A stretch of 64,000 bases of DNA, taken from the NCBI GenBank assembly GCA_945897795.1, contig CAMDFT010000001.1:1-64000 (forward strand). The letters run 5' to 3'. The notes under the pieces were generated by a model. The model was not told the DNA's origin, ran no database searches, and was given only the letters and a program-made list of their open reading frames with translations. This DNA comes from Limnohabitans sp. Rim8 (GTDB lineage: Bacteria; Pseudomonadota; Gammaproteobacteria; Burkholderiales; Burkholderiaceae_C). Position numbers and translations under genes: made by a program. Position 1 is the stretch's first letter. Every line of letters begins with the position of its first letter. This document shows positions 32,313-40,256 of the stretch, one piece after another.

Positions 32313-33530
32313 ATGAACGTAGCCAAACATTTTTCACCCAGCACCGGCCCCTTGGCCGGTCTCAAAGTCCTCGAATTGGGCCAGTTGATCGCTGGCCCCT
32401 TTGCCGCCAAAACCCTTGGCGATTTCGGGGCCGATGTGGTCAAGATCGAGCCGCCCGGTGCGGGCGACCCTTTGCGCCAATGGCGCTTGATGAAGGACGG
32501 CACCTCGGTTTGGTGGCAGGTGCAGTCGCGCAACAAACAGTCACTGGCACTGGACTTGAAGCAGCCTGCCGCGCAAGACATCGTGCGGCAGCTGGCCGCC
32601 GAGAGCGATGTGCTGATTGAAAACTTCCGCCCCGGTGCCATGGAAAACTGGGGCTTGGGGCCAGACGATTTGCTGGCCCTCAACCCACGCTTGATCATGC
32701 TGCGCGTGAGCGGCTACGGCCAGACTGGCCCTTACCGTGACCGCCCCGGCTTTGGGGTGGTGGGTGAGGCCATGGGCGGCATTCGCCACCTGACAGCCGA
32801 GCCGGGCCGCGTGCCAGTGCGGGTGGGCATCAGCTTGGGCGACACGCTGGCGGCTTTGCACGGCGTGATCGGCATTTTGCTGGCCTTGCACGAGCGTCAG
32901 ACTTCGGGTCGGGGGCAGGTGATCGACGTGGCTTTGTACGAGGCCATGTTCAATTGCATGGAAAGCCTGCTGCCCGAGTACAGCGCTTTTGGCGCGGTGC
33001 GTGGCCCGGCGGGCAGCGCTTTGCCCGGCATTGCCCCGAGCAACGCCTACCTGTGCAAGGACGGCGGTTATGCACTGATTGCGGGCAATGGCGACAGCAT
33101 CTTCAAACGCTTGATGGCCGAGATTGGCCGGGACGACCTGGCGCAAGACCCGGCCTTGAAAGACAACACCGGCCGTGTGGCCCGCGTAGCCGAAATCGAT
33201 GGCGTGATTGGCCAGTGGACCGCGCAGCACACGGTGGACGAGGTGCTGGCCGCGCTGGACCGTGCCAGCGTGCCAGCCGGGCGAATTTACACCGTGGCCG
33301 ACATTGCGCATGACCCACACTACCAAGCCCGCGGCATGCTGCAAACGGTGCACTTGGACGACGGCAGCGATTTGATGGTGCCCGGCATCGTGCCCAAGTT
33401 GTCACGCACGCCCGGCGGGCACCGGCGCAACGCACCCGGCATCGGTCAGGACAGCGATGAGGTGCTGTCCGGCATGGGCCTGAGCGCCGCGCAAATTCAG
33501 GCACTGCGCGAGCAGGGCATTGTGGCCTGA
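32313..33530 (+). CDS. CaiB/BaiF-family (class III) CoA transferase
   Basis: This 405-residue enzyme moves CoA between carboxylic acids. It opens with GLKVLELGQLIAGPFAAKTL and DFGADVVKIEPPGAGDPLR, then SRNKQSLALDLKQPAAQ and VLIENFRPGAMENWGLGPDD, all typical of the family. The catalytic aspartate is likely in VGISLGDTLAALHG near residue 180. The ATG at 32313 is preferred over a TTG at 32295. The convergent Bug receptor gene 22 nt downstream hints at a carboxylic acid taken up and activated here. The acid is unknown; family members act on formyl, carnitine, succinyl or mesaconyl substrates. Confidence 0.92.
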   Translation: MNVAKHFSPSTGPLAGLKVLELGQLIAGPFAAKTLGDFGADVVKIEPPGAGDPLRQWRLMKDGTSVWWQVQSRNKQSLALDLKQPAAQDIVRQLAAESDVLIENFRPGAMENWGLGPDDLLALNPRLIMLRVSGYGQTGPYRDRPGFGVVGEAMGGIRHLTAEPGRVPVRVGISLGDTLAALHGVIGILLALHERQTSGRGQVIDVALYEAMFNCMESLLPEYSAFGAVRGPAGSALPGIAPSNAYLCKDGGYALIAGNGDSIFKRLMAEIGRDDLAQDPALKDNTGRVARVAEIDGVIGQWTAQHTVDEVLAALDRASVPAGRIYTVADIAHDPHYQARGMLQTVHLDDGSDLMVPGIVPKLSRTPGGHRRNAPGIGQDSDEVLSGMGLSAAQIQALREQGIVA

Positions 33531-33552
33531 GCGCAGCGCCTGGGTTGCATCA

Positions 33553-34587
33553 TCACTGCGCCTTGGCGCCCGAGTCCTTCACCACCTTGGCCCATTTGGT
33601 GATCTCGGTGGCCTGGTAGCGCGCCAACTCTGCGGGGCTGGACAGCACCGGGTCGAGACCCAGGGTTTTGAGGCGCTCTTGCACTTCAGGCAGCTTGAAC
33701 ACGCGCAGCACCTCGGCGTTGAGCCTGTCGATCACGGGGCGGGGTACGTTGGCCGGGGCAAACATGGCAAACCAGGTGGTGGCCTCAAAGCCGGGAACCG
33801 ATTCGGCAACGGTGGGCACATCTGGCGCGGCCGGTGAGCGGGTGGCGGTGGTTTGGGCCAAAGCCCGGATCTTCCCCTCCTTGGCCATGGGCAGGGCCGA
33901 GGGCATGTTGTCAAACATGACCTGGATGCTGCCGCCGATCAGGTCGGGGATGGCAAACTGACGGCCCTTGTAGGGCACATGCTCCATGGTGGTGCCGGTG
34001 AGCGACTTGAAGAGTTCGCCCGAGACGTGCACCGACGTGCCGATGCCGGGGGAGCCAAACGAGAGCTTGTTGGGGTTGGCCTTCATGTAGGCGATCAACT
34101 CGGGCACGTTTTTGACGGGCAGGGCGTTGTTGACCACCAGCAAGTTGGGGGCCGAGGCGATCAGCGAGATGGGGCTGAAGTCCTTGACCATGTCGTAGGG
34201 CATTTTTTCGTAGAGCGCACCATTGATCGAATGCGTGCCCACAGTGCCCATCACGATGGTGTGGCCGTCGCCCGGCGACTTGGCCACGTTGTCCGCGCCA
34301 ATATTGCCGCCCGCGCCGGGCTTGTTGTCCACCACCACCGGAAAGCCCAGCTGGGCTTTTTCGCTGAACAGGCGCGCCAGAATGTCGGGTGCACCGCCCG
34401 AAGGAAAGGTCACCACCAGGCGCAAAGGTTTGGTGGGAAAAGCTTGCGCCGAGGCGCCGACGGCGCTCAAAGCCCCCAGCCCCAGCAACAGGCCCCCCAG
34501 GCTGCGGCGAAGGGGGTTGGTGATGCGGCGGACAGACCCGGGCGCGGACAGGGCAGAGGCTGTGGGGGTGGCAGAACGTGTGGGCAT
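33553..34587 (-). CDS. Bug-family tripartite tricarboxylate transporter substrate-binding protein
   Basis: This 344-residue periplasmic receptor starts at ATG 34587 after AAAGGAG. A long signal region with LRRSLGGLLLGLGALSAVGA ends in ASAQ. The mature part has KPLRLVVTFPSGGAPDILAR, VVDNKPGAGGNIGADNVA and HVPYKGRQFAIPDLIGG, all Bug hallmarks. It is convergent with the CoA transferase gene and divergent from the MFS transporter gene. Its ligand may be the acid used by the transferase, but this is an inference from position. No TctA/TctB partner is near. Confidence 0.93.
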   Translation of the reverse strand: MPTRSATPTASALSAPGSVRRITNPLRRSLGGLLLGLGALSAVGASAQAFPTKPLRLVVTFPSGGAPDILARLFSEKAQLGFPVVVDNKPGAGGNIGADNVAKSPGDGHTIVMGTVGTHSINGALYEKMPYDMVKDFSPISLIASAPNLLVVNNALPVKNVPELIAYMKANPNKLSFGSPGIGTSVHVSGELFKSLTGTTMEHVPYKGRQFAIPDLIGGSIQVMFDNMPSALPMAKEGKIRALAQTTATRSPAAPDVPTVAESVPGFEATTWFAMFAPANVPRPVIDRLNAEVLRVFKLPEVQERLKTLGLDPVLSSPAELARYQATEITKWAKVVKDSGAKAQ

Positions 34588-34768
34588 GAACAACTCCTTT
34601 TGAGCATTTCACTTTAGGGGTCTGCAGGTCGTGACGGGGATGGTGAAAACCCTTTGTCAAAGGGGACTGGCTGTCATGTTCGGGACGCGGCAAGCTGTTG
34701 CCCAAGCGTCAGCGCTTGTGCGCCTTGCGCCCAAGGCCGGCACAAATGCGTGGATACTTGGCGCTGCT

Positions 34769-35944
34769 ATGCAAGACACGTCCACCTCCCGATCACTTCA
34801 ACCTTGGCAAGTCATGGTCGGGGGCATTTGCGGCCTGGTGCTGACCATTGGCTTGGCCCGCTTTGCTTACACGCCTTTGTTGCCCGCCTTGCAGGCGCAA
34901 ACCGGTTTGAACGACGCCGCTGCCGGGGGCTTGGCAGCCGTCAATTACGCGGGTTACATCCTCGGCGCCTTGGTCACAGCCTGGATGGACGATGTGCGTT
35001 GGCGTCACCGTTTTTACAGTGCAGGCCTGTGGATGGCCTTGCTCACCACGGCGGCCATGGCGCTGTCGAGCTGGTTGCCCGCCTGGGGGCTGTGGCGCTT
35101 TTTGGGTGGTTTGTGCGGGGCCACGGGCATGTTGCTGGGCTCGGGTTTGGTGTTGGGCTGGCTGATGCGTCAGGGCCGCAGGCCCGAGCTGGGGGTGTTG
35201 TTCATTGGCCTGGGCTTGGGCATTGTGGTGTCGGCGCTGGGCGCGTGGGTGCTTTCCCGCATCTGGACGCTGTGGTCGGACCAGTGGCTGGCCTTTGCCG
35301 CGCTGGGCCTGGTGTTTTTTGTGCCGGCCTGGCTGTGGCGTCCCCCGGTACCGCCCCTGCCCACCGCAGCAGCGGTCGCCCAAGCGCAGCCGCAGGTCTC
35401 TCGCCGCTGGATGGCGACCATGGCGCTGAGCTATTTTGCGGCGGGCTGGGGTTTTGTCATCAGCGCCACTTTCACCGTGGCCATTGTCGAGCGCGAGCCG
35501 GCTTTGGCCGGGCAGGGCGCATTGGCTTGGGCGCTGGTGGGCCTGGCGGCCATGCCGGCCGTGTTTTTGTGGGACCGTGTGGCCCGAAAGTTGGGCGACA
35601 TCCCGGCCTTGCTGCTGGCGTTTGGTCTGCAGACCGTGTCCATCGTGCTGCCGGCTTTGTCGGGTTCACTGACGGCAGCGCTGATCGGTGCTGTGGGTTA
35701 TGGGGCGACTTTCATCGGCATTGTGAGCTTGACCTTGGCGCTGGTGGGGCGGCGTGCTCCCCACAACCCGGGTAAAGCCATGGCGCGTTTGACCCTGAGC
35801 TACGGCGCTGCGCAAATGATTGCGCCCGTCGTGGCCGGGGCCATGGCGCAGGCCACGGGCAGTTTCAAGGGGGCTTTGTGGTTGACAGCTGCTGTGATGC
35901 TCGTGGGCATGGCGCTGCTTTTGGCTTTGCCCAAAGAGACCTAA
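34769..35944 (+). CDS. MFS transporter, YbfB/YjiJ family
   Basis: This 391-residue inner-membrane protein has about twelve helices and the family phrase GLARFAYTPLLPALQAQTGL near the N-terminus, followed by AGGLAAVNYAGYILGALV. The ATG at 34769 is chosen because it places the first helix at residue 17; the frame extends upstream to 34631 through non-membrane sequence. YbfB/YjiJ proteins are sugar- or drug-type exporters of unknown substrate. The stop codon overlaps the convergent VOC gene stop by 2 nt. Confidence 0.9.
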   Translation: MQDTSTSRSLQPWQVMVGGICGLVLTIGLARFAYTPLLPALQAQTGLNDAAAGGLAAVNYAGYILGALVTAWMDDVRWRHRFYSAGLWMALLTTAAMALSSWLPAWGLWRFLGGLCGATGMLLGSGLVLGWLMRQGRRPELGVLFIGLGLGIVVSALGAWVLSRIWTLWSDQWLAFAALGLVFFVPAWLWRPPVPPLPTAAAVAQAQPQVSRRWMATMALSYFAAGWGFVISATFTVAIVEREPALAGQGALAWALVGLAAMPAVFLWDRVARKLGDIPALLLAFGLQTVSIVLPALSGSLTAALIGAVGYGATFIGIVSLTLALVGRRAPHNPGKAMARLTLSYGAAQMIAPVVAGAMAQATGSFKGALWLTAAVMLVGMALLLALPKET

Positions 35945-36648
35945 ATCCCCAGACTTTGCAGCTGCACCAAGCCTTTGGGGGTTTGCAAGCTGGCCACCAG
36001 GTTTGCCGGGCCAGTCTCGATGGCGATGCCCGTCAAACCGATGGCATCAAAAGCGGTTTGCAGTTTGACGCCGCTGGGGTGACTCACGGCAAGACTTTGC
36101 AGCGTCACGCCGGATCGGGGCAAGCTGTTGCGCGGGTGCAGGCGCAGCGGATCGGTGGCCTCGGGCTTGCCCCACTGGATCAGGGTGGGCAGGCAGCCAT
36201 TGAACAAACGCTCGCCGTCTTCGCGCACGGTGATTTGCCAATTGAGCGTGCCTTTGCGCGACTTGCGGCTGGCTTGTACCACTTGGCCCCGCTCGATGCC
36301 CTGGGTGCGCAGCAGATGGCGGGCGGCCTTGACGTCTTCGGTGCTGCTGACAAAGTGGATGAGCCGAGGGCCTTGCGCCACGGCTTTTTGCACAGCGGCG
36401 TCGTCCATGTCGAACCAGCGCGGCACTTGGGCGCGCTTGGGGATCACAGCCTGTGGGTTGATGGCGATGATTTCGAAGTAAGCCAATGGAAATTGAGGTG
36501 AGGCGATCTTAAAAAGGCGGTTGTGGGTGCCGTATTTTTCATGCTCGCCGCCAGGGCCGGGGCTGATGCCCAGGGTGTCTTCGCACCACTGCACGCCTTG
36601 GTCCAGGGAAGCCGCCATCACCACGAGGTGATCAATTTGAGTTTTCAT
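35941..36648 (-). CDS. VOC superfamily (glyoxalase-like) protein
   Basis: This 235-residue protein begins IDHLVVMAASLDQGVQWCED, the first beta-alpha unit of a vicinal-oxygen-chelate fold, and includes GGEHEKYGTHNRLFKI, PLAYFEIIAINP and the second module after residue 165. It resembles the glyoxalase-like domain family (PF13468). Metal ligands are not certain. The gene overlaps the end of the NlpC/P60 gene upstream by 17 nt, so the two are read together, and its stop overlaps the MFS stop on the other strand. Function is unknown. Confidence 0.82.
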   Translation of the reverse strand: MKTQIDHLVVMAASLDQGVQWCEDTLGISPGPGGEHEKYGTHNRLFKIASPQFPLAYFEIIAINPQAVIPKRAQVPRWFDMDDAAVQKAVAQGPRLIHFVSSTEDVKAARHLLRTQGIERGQVVQASRKSRKGTLNWQITVREDGERLFNGCLPTLIQWGKPEATDPLRLHPRNSLPRSGVTLQSLAVSHPSGVKLQTAFDAIGLTGIAIETGPANLVASLQTPKGLVQLQSLGI

Positions 36649-37195
36649 GCTTTGAATTGTCGCTGTTCACGGGGACGCGACGTGCTCCGTTGAAGCGTTT
36701 TTGCCAATAAGCGCTGCGCATGTCCTCGACGTTGACCGCTTTGCCTGCGCGCGGGGCGTGGATGAATTTGCCATCGCCCACGTAAACGCCGACATGGCTG
36801 AAGGCCCGTCGCATGGTGTTGAAAAACACCAGATCGCCGGGCTTGAGTTCTTCGCGGTCAATCACCTCGGTGGCCCGGGCTTGATCCGCAGCGCGGCGCG
36901 GGAGAATTTGTCCGACCGATTTCTCGTAGAGGTGGCGCACAAAACCACTGCAGTCAAAACCGGTACTTTCGTTGTTGCCACCACGCCGATAAGGCACGCC
37001 CAGCAAACCCATGGCTTGTTCCACCATGCCTGCAGCTTGGTCACCAGCCTTGCCCTTGACCGCGTTCAGCTGGGTGCTGATCTGCGAGACTAAGCCGCGT
37101 TCGGTCAAGCCTGCAGCGGGCGTTTCCTCTGTCGGGGAGGACCAAGCAGGCCGGTTCAGGGCTGTAACCAGAGATAAAAAAATGAGCCAACGCAT
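36632..37195 (-). CDS. NlpC/P60 cell-wall peptidase
   Basis: This 187-residue secreted cysteine peptidase probably cuts peptidoglycan stem or cross-link peptides. The signal peptide MRWLIFLSLVTALNRPAWS follows the ATG at 37195. The catalytic residues are C82 in TGFDCSGFVRHLY, H134 in AFSHVGVYVG and H146 in KFIHAPRAGK, as in NlpC/Spr enzymes. The open frame extends far upstream to 37444, but that part is low-character and would hide the signal peptide. The 3' end overlaps the VOC gene by 17 nt. Divergent from the isochorismatase-like gene with a 146-nt gap. Confidence 0.93.
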   Translation of the reverse strand: MRWLIFLSLVTALNRPAWSSPTEETPAAGLTERGLVSQISTQLNAVKGKAGDQAAGMVEQAMGLLGVPYRRGGNNESTGFDCSGFVRHLYEKSVGQILPRRAADQARATEVIDREELKPGDLVFFNTMRRAFSHVGVYVGDGKFIHAPRAGKAVNVEDMRSAYWQKRFNGARRVPVNSDNSKHENSN

Positions 37196-37341
37196 AGCTT
37201 TGCAGCATAACGGATATTTTTGGCTTAAAGAATGCGGGTGGCCGGTGTCAGGTTGCTTGTTTCGGTCTGGGCCCTCGCTGAAGGTTTGCAGGTGCCGGCG
37301 CTGCTGCCACAATCCTGACCCAGACACTCCAAGGACTGAAC

Positions 37342-37947
37342 ATGTTGATCGATGCAGATGAAAGCCAATTGGTGCTGGTGGATTTCCAGGCCCGCCTGAA
37401 ACCCGCGATGCTGGACGCCGATGCCGTCTGGGCCAACGCCGCACGCTTGGCCACCTTGGCCCAAGCGCTGGATGTACCCACCTGGGGCACCGAACAAAAC
37501 CCGTCGCGTCTGGGTGAGATGCCCCCCGAAATCCGCAGCCACTGCCGCCAGGTGTTGGCCAAGATGCAGTTCAGCGCGGTAGAGGAGGGTTTGGGCGAAT
37601 GGTTGCAGCCCGAGCCTCCCCAAGTCCCCAAGGGCAATGCCCGCAGCTTGCCACGCCACCTGCAAAAACCCCAGCCCGGCGCAGAACCACGCAAGACCAT
37701 CGTGTTGGCGGGTTGCGAAGCGCACATTTGCTTGCTGCAAACTGCGCTGGATTTATTAGAAGACGAGTTCGAGGTGTGGGTGGTGACCGATGCTTGCAGC
37801 TCGCGCACAGAGCGCAACCGCGATGCCGCCTATGACCGGCTGGCCGGGGCGGGGGCTGAGTTGGTAACCGCCGAAATGGTGGCTTTCGAGTGGCTTCGCA
37901 CGGCCGAGCACCCCGATTTCAAGCTGCTGCAAAGTTTGTTCAAGTGA
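37342..37947 (+). CDS. Isochorismatase-family cysteine hydrolase
   Basis: This 201-residue hydrolase has the catalytic triad of the family: D14 in LVLVDFQARL, K74 in VLAKMQFSAV, and C125 in VLAGCEAHICLLQTALDLL. The cis-peptide region is also in this last segment. Related small hydrolases act on nicotinamide, ureidoacrylate or similar amides. The gene stands alone; its substrate is not indicated by neighbours. The 176 nt downstream before prpE contain nothing clear apart from the prpE ribosome-binding site. Confidence 0.88.
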   Translation: MLIDADESQLVLVDFQARLKPAMLDADAVWANAARLATLAQALDVPTWGTEQNPSRLGEMPPEIRSHCRQVLAKMQFSAVEEGLGEWLQPEPPQVPKGNARSLPRHLQKPQPGAEPRKTIVLAGCEAHICLLQTALDLLEDEFEVWVVTDACSSRTERNRDAAYDRLAGAGAELVTAEMVAFEWLRTAEHPDFKLLQSLFK

Positions 37948-38123
37948 ACCGGTCGAGCGGGATGTGCGCTGGACAACCATCGTCGATGGCTATTTTTGTC
38001 ATGGGCTGAGTCAGCTTATTGCAAGTCCCTTGGCCATAATTATGAATTCAGAAGTGTGTAGACGATGCCAGGCCATCGCTCCCTTTTTTCGTTTTTAACT
38101 GGGTGGGTAATCAGGAGACTTTC

Positions 38124-40022
38124 ATGAGCAGCTTTGCTGACTTTCACGCACGCTCGATCAACGACCGCGACGCCTTCTGGGCCGAGCAGGCCAAGCTGGT
38201 GGACTGGAAAGTCCAGCCCCAGCAAATATGCGACTACAGCAACCCGCCGTTTGCCAAGTGGTTCTTCGGTGGCCAAACTAACCTGTGTCACAACGCGGTA
38301 GACCGCCACCTGGCCGAGCGTGCCGATCAGCCCGCTTTGATTTTTGTGTCGACCGAAACCGACACGGAAAAAACCTACACCTACCGTGACCTGCACGCCG
38401 AAGTGCAGCGCATGGCCGCCATCTTGCAAGACCTGGGCGTGGTCAAGGGCGACCGCGTGTTGATCTACATGCCCATGATCGCCGAAGCGGCGTTCGCCAT
38501 GCTCGCCTGCGTTCGCTTGGGGGCCATTCACTCGGTGGTGTTTGGCGGTTTCGCGTCGCACTCGCTGGCCACCCGCATCGAAGACGCGTCGCCCAAAGTC
38601 ATCATCAGCGCCGACGCGGGTTCACGCAGCGGCAAAGTCGTGGCCTACAAGCCGCTGCTCGACGAAGCCATCCAGCTGTCGGCTCACAAACCCGCCAAAG
38701 TGGTGATGGTGAATCGACATCTGGCCACCTTCACGCCTGTGGCAGGACGCGATGTGGACTACGCCACCGAACGCGCCAAGAACATGGATGCGGTCGTGCC
38801 TTGTGAATGGGTCGACTCCACCCACCCCAGCTACACGCTCTACACATCGGGCACCACCGGCAAACCCAAAGGCGTGCAGCGCGACACCGGGGGCTACACC
38901 GTGGCCTTGGCGGCGAGCATGCCCAACGTCTTTGAAGGCAAGACGGGCGGCACATTTTTCTGCACCAGCGACATCGGCTGGGTGGTGGGCCACAGTTACA
39001 TCATTTATGGCCCGCTGATCGGCGGCATGGCCACCATCCTGTACGAAGGCCTGCCGATCCGCCCCGACGGCGGCATCTGGTGGAGCCTGGTCGAGAAGTA
39101 CAAGGTCAACGTCATGTTCAGCGCGCCCACGGCGATTCGTGTGCTGAAAAAGCAAGACCCCGCGCTGCTGACCAAATACGATTTGTCCAGCCTGCAAGCG
39201 TTGTTCTTGGCCGGTGAGCCGCTGGACGAGCCGACTGCCAAGTGGATTTCCGAAGGCCTGAACGGCAAGGCCATCATCGACAACTATTGGCAGACCGAGA
39301 CCGGTTGGCCCATCTTGAGCATTTGCAACGGCGTGGAAAAAGCCCCCAGCAAGTTTGGCTCGCCCGGCAAAGCCATCTATGGCTACAACGTCAAGCTGGT
39401 GGACGACCAAACCGGCGAAGAGCTGACCGGTGCCCACCAAAAGGGCGTGTTGACCATTGAAGGCCCGCTGCCCCCCGGCAACCTGCAAACCATCTGGGGC
39501 GACGACGAACGTTTCGTCAAGACCTACTGGAAAACCGTGCCGGGCAAACTGGTCTACAACACCTTCGACTGGGCATTGCGCGACGAAGAAGGTTATTACT
39601 TCATCTTGGGCCGCACCGACGACGTGATCAACGTGGCCGGTCATCGGCTGGGCACCCGCGAGATCGAAGAAAGCATTTCCAGCCACCCCAACATCGCCGA
39701 AGTGGCGGTGGTCGGTGTGGCCGATCAGCTGAAAGGGCAGGTGGCCATGGCGTTTGCCATCGCCAAAGACGCTTCGGGTCTGGGCGATGCGGCGGCGCGC
39801 CTGAAGCTAGAAGGCGAAGTCATGAAGGTGGTGGACAGTCAGCTGGGGGCGGTGGCGCGCCCCTCGCGTGTCTTCTTCGTCTCGGCCTTGCCCAAAACGC
39901 GCAGCGGCAAATTGCTGCGCCGGGCCATCCAAGCCGTGGCCGAGGGGCGCGACCCTGGCGACCTGACCACCATGGACGATCCGGCCGCTTTGCAGCAGAT
40001 CGTCGATCAGATCAAGGGCTGA
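38124..40022 (+). CDS. prpE: Propionate--CoA ligase
   Basis: This 632-residue adenylate-forming enzyme makes propionyl-CoA from propionate, ATP and CoA. It has the AMP-binding motif YTSGTTGKPKGVQRDTGGY, the PrpE-type phrase TSDIGWVVGHSYIIYGPL, the hinge GRTDDVINVAGHRLGT, and the C-terminal lysine in PKTRSGKLLRR that is essential for adenylation and acetylation-controlled. The ATG at 38124 has AGGAG 6 nt upstream; seven extra codons to 38103 are unlikely to be used. No prpBCD genes are adjacent. It is followed by a terminator. Confidence 0.93.
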   Translation: MSSFADFHARSINDRDAFWAEQAKLVDWKVQPQQICDYSNPPFAKWFFGGQTNLCHNAVDRHLAERADQPALIFVSTETDTEKTYTYRDLHAEVQRMAAILQDLGVVKGDRVLIYMPMIAEAAFAMLACVRLGAIHSVVFGGFASHSLATRIEDASPKVIISADAGSRSGKVVAYKPLLDEAIQLSAHKPAKVVMVNRHLATFTPVAGRDVDYATERAKNMDAVVPCEWVDSTHPSYTLYTSGTTGKPKGVQRDTGGYTVALAASMPNVFEGKTGGTFFCTSDIGWVVGHSYIIYGPLIGGMATILYEGLPIRPDGGIWWSLVEKYKVNVMFSAPTAIRVLKKQDPALLTKYDLSSLQALFLAGEPLDEPTAKWISEGLNGKAIIDNYWQTETGWPILSICNGVEKAPSKFGSPGKAIYGYNVKLVDDQTGEELTGAHQKGVLTIEGPLPPGNLQTIWGDDERFVKTYWKTVPGKLVYNTFDWALRDEEGYYFILGRTDDVINVAGHRLGTREIEESISSHPNIAEVAVVGVADQLKGQVAMAFAIAKDASGLGDAAARLKLEGEVMKVVDSQLGAVARPSRVFFVSALPKTRSGKLLRRAIQAVAEGRDPGDLTTMDDPAALQQIVDQIKG

Positions 40023-40041
40023 TGCCCTTGGCATGCCACAG

Positions 40042-40065
40042 GACCTCGTCTTGGCGAGGTCTTTT
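40042..40065 (+). terminator. Intrinsic terminator after prpE
   Basis: The arms GACCTCG and CGAGGTC form a perfect seven-pair stem around TCTTGG, followed by TTTT. It separates prpE from the suc operon. The rest of 40023-40256 holds the sucA leader with no recognised element other than its GGAGG ribosome-binding site. Confidence 0.85.
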
Positions 40066-40256
40066 ACCTGAAAGTCATGAGCCGGTTTAGTTTGGCATGA
40101 CTGTAAGTTCTATAGCCGACTAGCCGTGGCACAATGCGCGATGTACTCAGGCCCTTCCCATGCCACAGTCGCATCCGCCAACCGGTTCAGCCGTGTCGCG
40201 GAAGGTAAAAATAACCCAACTTATGTTTCCCAGAGGGAAACGGAGGTCAGCGAAAT

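Noticed and set aside
38124-40022. Acetyl-CoA synthetase (acs) as an alternative call.
   Set aside because: Length, the QRDTGGY phrase and the early DRDAFWAEQAKLVDW segment fit PrpE better than Acs.
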